64,000 bases of DNA from Aestuariibaculum sediminum. Its GTDB lineage: Bacteria; Bacteroidota; Bacteroidia; Flavobacteriales; Flavobacteriaceae. The DNA is taken from the NCBI RefSeq assembly GCF_014596945.1, contig NZ_JACVXB010000003.1, positions 1-64,000 of the forward strand. The letters are read 5' to 3'. Made by a program: the position numbers and the translations under genes. The notes beneath the pieces were generated by a model. The model saw nothing but the letters and a program-made list of their open reading frames with translations. It searched no databases and had not been told where the DNA came from. This document shows positions 50,601 to 59,300 of this stretch, piece by piece. How positions within the stretch are numbered: the stretch's first letter is position 1; the number at the start of each line of letters is the position of its first letter.

Positions 50601-52469
50601 GCCACCTCTTCTTTTCAACTTGAATTAGCCACAAACCCTGAATATAACACCGGATTTACAGACTTCCCTCCTGTATGTCAATCCATACATGGTGATTACA
50701 CCTTCAATTTAGAAGAAAAACGTCAGGAATTTATGCAAGGAAGTCCCGATAATTTAGTTATCAATTTTTATCTAAGTGAAGCAGACGCATTAAATAACGC
50801 CAATACAGCATTGCCAGATGCCTTTACATATACCGAACGCCAAGGCCAGTTTTATGTTCGTATTGAAAAATCTGAAAATTCCTGTGCGGTAGTTGAAGAA
50901 ATTAGTTTTGTAACCTTCCCTACACCATATATTGAATCGGCTACTATTCCTGCAGTATGTGACTCCGATTACGACGGAATTACAACCATTGATTTGGAAA
51001 CAACCTCATATAATATTGAAAATGTCAGATTTAGTGATGTCGAAATTTCATTCTACGAAGATTACGATGAGGATACCATGACACTCACAAACCAGATTCC
51101 GGATACGCAAATTAATACTTATCCCGTAACTACAAGTAAAACCATATATGTAAAGGCAGAAATTACCCAAACCACATGTTTTGATGTTTACGCCCTAGAC
51201 CTCGTAGTTAACCTTCCTCCTGAAGTTAATACAATTGACCCTATAGTTTTTTGTGACAATACAACCAGTACATACGATTTAACCCTGGTAGACGATATGT
51301 TGGTTGATAATTCCAATAACATAACGATCACATATCACAACAGTCAACCAGACGCGGATACTGGAGCGAACCCTTTAAATAAAAACTACACATACAACAA
51401 TAATAATCCTACCATTTTTGCAAGAATAGTAAATAATACAACAGGATGTTTTATAACACAAGCGTTCCAACTTCAAATTAACCCTAATCCAATTGCGAAT
51501 ACACCTCCTGATTTAGAAGATTGCGACGATGATTTTGATGGTTTCTTAGAATTTGATTTAACGGTAAATAATGCAGCCATTCTAGGAAATCAAAATGCAG
51601 CTGACTATACAATAACGTATTACAATGATATGAATGATGCGCTTGATGCTAGAAATCCTTTAGGTGATATTCATGCAGCAGTAAATACAGAAATAGTTTA
51701 TGCCAGAATAGAGCATAACATAACCGAGTGTTTTGATGTTACGCAATTTTCAATTTATGTAAATCCATTACCCGTAATCCCTCTAGAAGATGTAGAACCC
51801 TTATGTATAAATGACCTACCTCAAACTTTTAATGCTGATACTGGAATGGCAGGAGATACTTATTTGTGGGACACTGGTGAAACTACTCCTGAAATCCAAT
51901 TAGATAAAAATGATTTAGGAATGCACTGGGTACAAGTTACAACATTAAATGGTTGTTCGTTTACTAGAAACTTTGAACTAATTGAGTCTGAAGATGCGAC
52001 TATTAACTTTACAACAAAAGTAGACTTCCAAGATCCTAACAGCATTACAATAGATGTAAGCGGAATTGGAAACTATGTGTATATTTTGGATGGCGGTGAA
52101 CCACAAACCTCAAATGTATTTAATAATGTGACTTTCGGACTTCATCAAATTACCATACGAGATTTAAATGGTTGTGAAGATGTAATTACCGAAGTTTATG
52201 TATTTGATATTCCCAAATTTTTTACACCGAATAACGATGGTGTTTTCGATAATTGGCATGTTATAGGTATTGAGCAACTTCCTGGAACCATAGTTTATAT
52301 TTACGATCGGTATGGAAAGCTTTTAAAAACACTACCACATAATAGCATTGGTTGGGATGGTACTTTTAACGGCAATAACATGCCTTCAAACGACTATTGG
52401 TTTGTAGCTAAAATAATGCAAGATGGAAACCTTAACGAAATAAAAGGACACTTTGCACTTAAGCGGTAA
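47604..52469 (+). CDS. T9SS type B cargo protein with choice-of-anchor L domain (1621 aa)
   Basis: Start is GTG 47604, with a signal peptide (ending VLSQ). Residues about 30-265 form a choice-of-anchor L domain (GSFDRGTTNFPLSSGIVISSG, SDVIQFNYLMASEEYYANY, KLLVFDYGGDGEFDTSVFIE). An Ig-like domain follows, then about eleven modules of roughly 85-100 residues, each opening with Cys-Asp and an Asp-rich, FDL-like strand and most closing with a TGC or similar Cys before a proline-ended strand. Ends with an Ig-like domain and the type B C-terminal domain (KFFTPNNDGVFDNW ... IYDRYGKLLKTLPHN ... GHFALKR). Likely a large surface adhesin; ligand unknown. Confidence 0.9.
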   Translation: MDKKTQTYLSLFFIVIGCQIVLSQQITIDNTVTETDLIENHLATGCVEISSVVSPVNGSTNGFSSFGSFDRGTTNFPLSSGIVISSGNAASGANNTISDDLSDGDLNWGTDPDILNVLGIDNTANATVVEFDFVAISDVIQFNYLMASEEYYANYQCDSDDGFAFLIRESTATTYQNIALVPGTNDPVTVRNIHEEVLNICGASNEAYFDDYNAGNTNYNGRTTVMTASANVIPNTRYHIKLLVFDYGGDGEFDTSVFIETNSFSTLSLGEDITTCANSTTLDANLNNPLATYQWFLDNNLIPNENGETLTATASGTYRVEATIPVGDSTCVEDDEIVVTLNTETPIDPVSDYTLCDANGDDVETFDLSTKDNDVASVIPFSNYSFTYHPSEADARANSNPILAPIQNTTNPHPIYVRIVDTDTGCPAYTFFNLIVNNLPIINTPSNLPVCDNDSNLDGFTAINLTQKDDEITGGDTNLVVTYHDSQINANSGSNPLNSTNYTNSSNPETVYVRVTNTQTGCANTTTLTIDVTLSPNVLRDTQYIDACDTDRDGNAIFDLTIREDDILQGLNGVTVTYHQSVADANSGTNPINDPNNFEYTNSTPEPGEATIYVRIEDDNTGCATVVPLEIHTNLLLTGTDTNEFALCDDGNGSGFINFDLYTVEGYIINDLPFPISVNFYENQADLDNGNNINKANPYPVSNTTPKTLLIQIYNTDTGCVENEDIVLRVNPILLFTPIDPLPFCDNDDDGVANIDLTLFDDEILNGNTNFFVTYFASEDDARQNIAPLPNPYPVNQSANIWARIQSTTTGCHTENNFTIEVVPAPTTSQPSDIIICDADQDGFSIVNLENTYSEIVSNPNNHDISFHTSLDDARTGSNAISSPSSYNANTQLLFIRIVETNANTSCPAIEALRIIVNTLPVIQDISNYKICVDSGTTSANFYLYEKDAEILNNQIGKEVFYFEDAAYNIPLNKYSAYNSSGSQTIYVRVENTSDPNCNATSSFQLELATNPEYNTGFTDFPPVCQSIHGDYTFNLEEKRQEFMQGSPDNLVINFYLSEADALNNANTALPDAFTYTERQGQFYVRIEKSENSCAVVEEISFVTFPTPYIESATIPAVCDSDYDGITTIDLETTSYNIENVRFSDVEISFYEDYDEDTMTLTNQIPDTQINTYPVTTSKTIYVKAEITQTTCFDVYALDLVVNLPPEVNTIDPIVFCDNTTSTYDLTLVDDMLVDNSNNITITYHNSQPDADTGANPLNKNYTYNNNNPTIFARIVNNTTGCFITQAFQLQINPNPIANTPPDLEDCDDDFDGFLEFDLTVNNAAILGNQNAADYTITYYNDMNDALDARNPLGDIHAAVNTEIVYARIEHNITECFDVTQFSIYVNPLPVIPLEDVEPLCINDLPQTFNADTGMAGDTYLWDTGETTPEIQLDKNDLGMHWVQVTTLNGCSFTRNFELIESEDATINFTTKVDFQDPNSITIDVSGIGNYVYILDGGEPQTSNVFNNVTFGLHQITIRDLNGCEDVITEVYVFDIPKFFTPNNDGVFDNWHVIGIEQLPGTIVYIYDRYGKLLKTLPHNSIGWDGTFNGNNMPSNDYWFVAKIMQDGNLNEIKGHFALKR

Positions 52470-52544
52470 ATTAACTTTTTCTAAGAAATTAAAAAACTAG
52501 TTTTTCAACCTCTATTAATTATTAAAATCATTATTAATTATTTA

Positions 52545-52552
52545 TATATTTG
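52545..52552 (+). promoter_or_regulatory. -7 promoter element of the third T9SS type B gene
   Basis: TATATTTG, ending 6 nt before ATG 52559. The TTG at 52550-52552, a possible in-frame start, is part of this element. Confidence 0.6.
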
Positions 52553-52558
52553 TTAGTT

Positions 52559-55500
52559 ATGATAACTAACAAACAACTAAACTACCTTTGCATACTATTT
52601 ACTATTTGCTTCCTGAGCACTAGTAAAAAAATATATTCTCAAGCAAGTTGCTCACTAGGAAACCCTGTATTTACAGAAAATTTTGGTTCGGGTGTAGCAC
52701 GCCTGGGGCCTTCGCTAAATCAAGACCCAAATGCCGATGTGCATCCTAATTTCAGGCCTGCTCAACTGTATACTTACATAGGAGGAAACGGCACAGTTGG
52801 CTATGACCAATACGGATTAATGAAAAACCCGTATGATGCCGCTCCTGGTGGCGCTACATGGAATAATAGTTTTACAGACCATACCGGTAACACCAATGGC
52901 TATATGTATTATTGTGATGCTGGGACAGATTTAAACGTATTTTATGCTCAAAAAATTGATGGTCTATGCAATGACATCGAATATGAACTATCGGCTTGGT
53001 TTGCAAAGTCAAACGAACCAGGGTACTTTATAGATCCAGATATTAAATTAATTGTAGGCTTTACCGATGCTAACGATATACCGTTAGGCAACATAATAGA
53101 AGCTAATACAGGTTCTATTTCCGGTATTGGAGCTAACCGCTGGCATCAAAAAACGTTGGTTTTTACGGTCCCTTCTGGAACCGAAAACATTTATTTCATG
53201 CTAAAGAATAATGTTTCCGGACAGGCTGGAAACGATTTGGCTATCGATGACATTGAAGTTAGACCTTGTGGCCCACTAATAGATATTAAGGATGCCGCTA
53301 ACAACGTTACAAATAACGAATCGCATTGTCTGAATGGTACTGTTGACAACAATATTTCATTAAACGCAGAAATTCCTAATAATTTTGTTATGATTTGGCA
53401 AGAATCAACAACGCCAGGTGTTTGGACCGATTTGCCCAATGAAACTTCAAATACACTTAATTATACAATTTCAGCCAGCTCAAATCCGTTTCATCATTTT
53501 AGATTGAAATTTGCTCACAATGCGAACAACCTGTTAAATTCTAGTTGTAATTTCTTTTCTGACCCTATTTTATACTATTTTACAAACGCTAATACGGCGC
53601 CAAATTTAGAGTTGTGTGATGATGATAACGATGGAGAAATGACTTTCGATTTAACTCAGCAGAATAATCTCATTTCAAGTAATCCAGATGTAACCATTAC
53701 GTATTACAATAGTTTAAACGATGCTCAAACTGGCCCATCATACATAGCAACACCAAACAATTTTTTAAGTACTAACACTACCATTTACGCACGAGTAGAA
53801 AACAATTATAATCCCGATTGTTTTTCAATTTCGACGTTTAAACTAGAAGTTTACCCTTCGCCTTTTCCTCTAAATTCAAATAGCATCAACCCAATTCAGG
53901 AATGCGATGACGCTTCGGTGGGAACAGATACCGATGGTTTTAAAATTACCGATATTACACAAAGAGCTAATGACATTTTAAACGGACAACCGGCTACCGA
54001 CTTCACTTTAACTTATTTTACAGACGGCTTGTATGTTAATGAAATTTTAAACCCCACAACGTTTATAAACACTATTTCTGGAGGTCAAACCATTTATGTA
54101 AGAATGTCCAATAATAATAAAAGTGAATGCTATGCCGATACTAATTTTATTTTAGACATACCTGAATTACCCACAGTAATGGCACCTGGAATTTATGCCC
54201 AATGTGATGATGCTTCAAACGACGGTATTGCTCTGTTCAATCTAACTTTGAATGAAATAAAAACAGAAATTAACCCAAACTTTATGGCCGAAGGCCTAAC
54301 CTTTACTTATTATAACGACCCCAATGAAGCAGAACTTAAAGGTGCCAATATTCCGTCACCCGAAAGCTATCAAAATAGTTTAGCGTTTAGTGAAACTATT
54401 TATATTCGTGTGGAAAACCCCAACACCTGCTACAGGGTTGTTCCTTTACAATTACAAGTAAATCCTTCCAGCAGTGCTTTAGATAGTTATAATCCAACAG
54501 CTATTCACCAATGTGATGACGGTGCCGATTTTAGAGATGGTATTTCTACTTTTAACATGTCCGCCATAAAAAGTCATATTTCTAACACGTTATTTTCTTC
54601 AATTCCTGCATCCGTACATTTTTATGAAAGTCAGAACGATGCCGAGTTAGAAATTAATGAAATTATTAATATCGATGCTCATGAAAACACTAATTCGCCA
54701 AACAGTCAAAATATATGGGTACGTATTAAAAGCAGTTTGGGAAATGACTGCCTTGGTTTAAAAGAATTTCAAAATTTATTAGTGGTTGAACCTTTGCCAA
54801 CAGCTAACCCCGTTACCATCGCGGCGCAATGTGACTTTGACATCTCTGATAACGTTCTAAATTTTCCGTTTGACATCTCTCCAATAGAAAATATAGTATT
54901 AGGAACACAAGACCCTAATTCTGTTACCGTAAGCTACTACGACGCCAGCGGGGCAATGCTACCAAGTCCGCTACCGAATCCGTTTTTAACAGAAACGCAA
55001 ACCATAACTATTCGTGTAACTAACAATGTGACACAGGATCCAGATGGTGCCTGTTACGCTGAAACCACTTTAGACTTCGTGGTGGACCAACAACCGGTGG
55101 CTCATCCTGTGGCTTCACAAATTTTTTGTGACGATGGTAGCGATGGAACAGCCATAAATGACGGATTACATACTTTCGATACATCCACGTTTTCAAATAC
55201 CATTTTAGGGAATCAATCTAATATGGAAATCTATTTTTCATATGATGATATTGATGGAAATACCATTACCGACGCCACTACTCTACCAAATCCTTTGGTT
55301 TCCGATTCTCAAACAATAAACGTTAACGTTATAAACCCGATTAACACAAGCTGCGTAGCTACAACAACCATCGATTTAGTCGTTAATCCTATCCCTGAGT
55401 TTTACATGAACGAAGAAGAAATTGTTTGTACCTCAGACCCCAGTTTTACAGTGACACTAGCTCCTGTGCAAAATAACCCTTCTGAGACCTTTGATTATTC

Positions 55501-56140
55501 CTGGTCCTTTGAAAATGGTAACGAAATTTCCAACGATAAAACTCTTGATGTATCCACTCCTGGAACTTACAGCATCACTTTAACCAATCCAGCAACTTTA
55601 TGCAGTACTACAAAATCTGTTATAGTTAAAGCTTCAGAACTAGCAACGATTACACAGGATGATATTACGGTGGTCGATATTTCAGATCATAACAGTGTTA
55701 CCATTAACAACCCTGCGAGTTTAGGCTCGGGAAGCTACAAATATGCTTTAGAATCAAAAGATGGTTTAATCATTTTCCCTTATCAGGATCAACCTGTATT
55801 TAATAACGTTAGAGCCGGTGACTACACTCTATTCGTCAAGGATGATATTTGCGGAATAGCTGAATTAGATGTATTCGTAATTGGTTATCGTAAATTTTTC
55901 ACGCCTAACGGCGATGGCCAGAACGATTACTGGAAAATTCAAGGTTTAGATCAATCTCAAACTACAAGTATGGTTTATATTTACGATAGGTACGGCAAAT
56001 TAATAAAACAATTGGATCCTTTGGGTATTGGTTGGGATGGCACGTTTAAAGGTAAAGTTCTCAGCTCCGACGATTATTGGTTTAAAGTTCAACTTACCGA
56101 TGGAAGAACCTTTATGGGGCATTTTACTTTAAAACGATAA
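52559..56140 (+). CDS. T9SS type B cargo protein with N-terminal jelly-roll-like domain (1193 aa)
   Basis: Signal peptide (ending KIYSQ), then a jelly-roll-like domain at about residues 33-240 (FTENFGSG, YYCDAGTDLNVFYAQKIDGL, DIEYELSAWFAKS, NDLAIDDIEVRPC), as in carbohydrate-binding-type modules, then an Ig-like region, six CD-rich modules, one Ig-like domain and the type B C-terminal domain (KFFTPNGDGQNDYWKI ... IYDRYGKLIKQLDP ... GHFTLKR). The last 1092 nt of the gene (55049-56140) are nearly identical to the end of the next gene. Confidence 0.9.
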   Translation: MITNKQLNYLCILFTICFLSTSKKIYSQASCSLGNPVFTENFGSGVARLGPSLNQDPNADVHPNFRPAQLYTYIGGNGTVGYDQYGLMKNPYDAAPGGATWNNSFTDHTGNTNGYMYYCDAGTDLNVFYAQKIDGLCNDIEYELSAWFAKSNEPGYFIDPDIKLIVGFTDANDIPLGNIIEANTGSISGIGANRWHQKTLVFTVPSGTENIYFMLKNNVSGQAGNDLAIDDIEVRPCGPLIDIKDAANNVTNNESHCLNGTVDNNISLNAEIPNNFVMIWQESTTPGVWTDLPNETSNTLNYTISASSNPFHHFRLKFAHNANNLLNSSCNFFSDPILYYFTNANTAPNLELCDDDNDGEMTFDLTQQNNLISSNPDVTITYYNSLNDAQTGPSYIATPNNFLSTNTTIYARVENNYNPDCFSISTFKLEVYPSPFPLNSNSINPIQECDDASVGTDTDGFKITDITQRANDILNGQPATDFTLTYFTDGLYVNEILNPTTFINTISGGQTIYVRMSNNNKSECYADTNFILDIPELPTVMAPGIYAQCDDASNDGIALFNLTLNEIKTEINPNFMAEGLTFTYYNDPNEAELKGANIPSPESYQNSLAFSETIYIRVENPNTCYRVVPLQLQVNPSSSALDSYNPTAIHQCDDGADFRDGISTFNMSAIKSHISNTLFSSIPASVHFYESQNDAELEINEIINIDAHENTNSPNSQNIWVRIKSSLGNDCLGLKEFQNLLVVEPLPTANPVTIAAQCDFDISDNVLNFPFDISPIENIVLGTQDPNSVTVSYYDASGAMLPSPLPNPFLTETQTITIRVTNNVTQDPDGACYAETTLDFVVDQQPVAHPVASQIFCDDGSDGTAINDGLHTFDTSTFSNTILGNQSNMEIYFSYDDIDGNTITDATTLPNPLVSDSQTINVNVINPINTSCVATTTIDLVVNPIPEFYMNEEEIVCTSDPSFTVTLAPVQNNPSETFDYSWSFENGNEISNDKTLDVSTPGTYSITLTNPATLCSTTKSVIVKASELATITQDDITVVDISDHNSVTINNPASLGSGSYKYALESKDGLIIFPYQDQPVFNNVRAGDYTLFVKDDICGIAELDVFVIGYRKFFTPNGDGQNDYWKIQGLDQSQTTSMVYIYDRYGKLIKQLDPLGIGWDGTFKGKVLSSDDYWFKVQLTDGRTFMGHFTLKR
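55049..56140 (+). repeat. 3'-terminal block shared with the next T9SS gene, copy 1
   Basis: Collinear without net insertion or deletion with 60400-61491 (constant offset 5351). By eye about 9 differences in the first 410 nt, a strongly divergent patch at about 55462-55580, near-identity to about 55705, a second divergent patch to about 55777, and then only two differences in the last 360 nt. The sharp borders suggest gene conversion. Confidence 0.9.
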
Positions 56141-56367
56141 ATGGTTATAGTCTTGTTGGTTTCTAAAGTTATAAGTTTATAAAAATGCTTTTATTTTATT
56201 TAATTAAAAATCAGTAGTTATTGATGAATTTTACTATTTTGTCTAGGATATTTTTTAATAGATGTATTTTCAATAATATGTGGTAAATGGATACTAAACG
56301 CACTATTAAGAGCTTCAATTTCAAAACATAAAAATATTAACCAGAACCTTTTACACGCATTTAAAGT

Positions 56368-59300
56368 ATGCCGCTTAAAACTAATTTTAAAATAATTACA
56401 ATTATTTTAACCCTATGCTTTTCTGTAAAGGCCTTTTCTCAATTAAGTAAAACCCACTACATTCCACCACTAACAAGCGCTGAATTTGGAAACGCTAATC
56501 CTGAGGAACAATATATTTATATCTCTACTCCAAATAATGCTAATATTAACTATACGATTAAACCAGTAGGACAAACGACTACGAACTATATAACAGGGAC
56601 TGTTTCTAAAACATCACCAAGAGAAATATTCATAGGATCAGGAAACGGACAACTTTTTGTGGCTTCGTCCCAAACGAGCAATATTCATAGTAATAAAGGT
56701 TATATAATAGAAGCTGACGACCCCATATATGTTTCTGTTAGAATGAATGCTGGCGGAGGTGCGCAAGCAGGTGCTTTGGTTAGTAAGGGGTCGGCAGCTT
56801 TGGGGAAAACCTTTAGAGTTGGTAGCTTTACTAATGAAAATCCGCAATCTAATTATTTAAATTTCGTTTCGGTAATGGCAACTGAAGATGACACGCAAAT
56901 TACGTTTGATGACCTTCCTTCAGGATTAAATGTTGAAAATTACAGTGGTACTTTCCCCATAAATACAACGTTAAATAAAGGGGAAAGTTATATTGTGGCC
57001 ACCAATTCGGCTAACAGCAGTATTAATAGGGATGGACTTATAGGTACTTTAATCACTTCAACCAAAAATATAGTTGTTAATTGTGGTTCCGCCAACGGTA
57101 GCTTTCATAACGGAAATGGTCGTGATTACGGCATTGATCAAATTGTTGATTTATCAAAAATAGGAAGCGAATACATTTTTGTTAAAGGTTCTGGAAATAA
57201 TGAATGGGAGAATATTTTAGTAGTTGCCCATTCCAACAATACTGCAATTTATATTAACGGAAATGCAACTCCTATAGCTACGATAAATGCCGGACAATAT
57301 TATCTTATTGAAGGTAATTATTACAACTCCAATGGCAACATGTATCTTGAAACATCGCAACCTGTATTTGTTTATCAAGGTATTGGAGCGACCACCAGTG
57401 AAGCTAATCAAGGAATGTTTTTTGTTCCTCCTCTTAGTTGTGAAGCTCGAGGTAATTTGGATAATATTGCTTTTATTGAAAACATCGGATCTACCACCTA
57501 CAGCGGCGGTGTTTCGATTGTTACTAAATTGGGAGCTACCGTTACGGTAAACGGCAACCCTATAAGTGTTAGTCCTAACAGTGTTACCGGAAATCCAGAT
57601 TATGTAACTTATAAGATATTGGGACTATCTGGGAACGTTTCCGTAGAAAGTACCGATGAGCTCTACTGTGCTTATTTTAATTACAACGGTGCAGCCACAT
57701 CAGGCAGTTTTTATTCAGGTTTTCCTTCTCCTCCGGAAATTAATTTTAATATAGATTTAAACCCGTTAGGGATATGTATACCTAATGTTCGCTTAGAAGT
57801 TGCTAATCTTGGAAATTTCGATAGTATAGAATGGTTTTATAATGATGGAAGTGGCTATATTTCAACTGGTAGCCAGAGCTTAGAATACACACCAACGCAA
57901 TCGGGAACTTATAAACTTGTTGGAGTTTTAACCTGTTCAAACCTAACTTTAGAGTCGGTTGAAGTCCCCGTAAGCATATGTCCTGACGATATTGACAATG
58001 ATGGTATCATAGATAATATAGATATTGATAATGACAACGATGGAATCCTGAATTGTACAGAATCCTATGGCGACCAGCCGCTAGACTTAACTAATATTTT
58101 GTCAGGTAGCACATCCGTTGGAAACTACACCTTTAACGGAACAGTTACTACGGAAGGAAATACATCTTTAACACCAGTTTCTGGAACCTCTGATGGCACT
58201 ATAATTTCTGAAACTCCAAATAAAAATGGAACTTCGGAAACCAGTGTTAACTATCAATTAAATTTTAATAAAAATATTCACCTAAAGGTTGAATACCCCT
58301 CAAGTACTCCATCAGGAAATGGAACTTTAACTGGAGATCAATCCTTTATTATTCGTGTACCCAACACCAGAACAATTACTCTTCTTGATCTGGATGACCA
58401 ACTATTAATTGATACGAATTTTGATGGAATATACGAATCCAATGTCACGCAAATTTCAGCTTACGAAATCAGGTTTAAAATCAAAAGTAACACTTTAGCT
58501 TTTGGTCAAGGGACTTTTGGATTTTACGCAAACAATATAGACGCCCTTACTGTAATTCATAGAAACAACTCCGAAACGGGTGGCAATTATGCTGCTTTTT
58601 CAATTACTGCAACCTGCATCGATAAAGATACTGATGGCGATAATGTGCCCGATGCCTTGGATCTTGATAGCGATAACGATGGTGTTCCTGATTCTGTGGA
58701 AAATACAGGTATTTTAATACCACTATCCTACATAGATAATGATTTAAATGGCTTAGACGATAGTTATAACATTGCTTCTTTGCCCATGGATACAGATAAC
58801 GATGGCGTTCCAGATTATTACGATCTTGATAGTGACAATGACGGTATTTTTGACCTGACCGAAACTGGTGCTTTAGGTACCTTTTTATCAGATACTGATA
58901 TAAATGGCGTGATTGATAACGGAAGTTCTTTTGGAACAAATGGTTTATTAGATTTTGCTGAAACAAGTCCTGACAGCGGTATTACAACCTACGTATTGGA
59001 CGATTTAGATAACGATACAATTTTTAGTTATATTGATTATGATAGTGATGGCGATGGCTGTAACGATGTAATTGAGGCTGGCTTTTCCGATGCCAATAAC
59101 GACAATTATCTTGGTGATTCACCTACGTTAATAACAAACAATAATGGGGTTGTTACCAATGCTTCAGGTTATACCCTACCGCTACAAAATTACAACATTC
59201 CTGCTCCCATAATAATAACGGCTCAACCTATTAACACCGAAGTCTGTAACACTTACAACACTGAAATAACCATAACAGCAAATGCGGACAGCTATCAGTG

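Noticed and set aside
57217-57550. Additional small frames inside the large T9SS genes on both strands
   Set aside because: They lie within well-supported coding sequence, lack starts with promoters and show no family resemblance.
58604-58966. Minus-strand protein rich in Arg, Tyr and His
   Set aside because: It is the antisense of the Asp-rich thrombospondin-3 repeats in the 1707-aa gene; its composition is a mirror of that coding bias.
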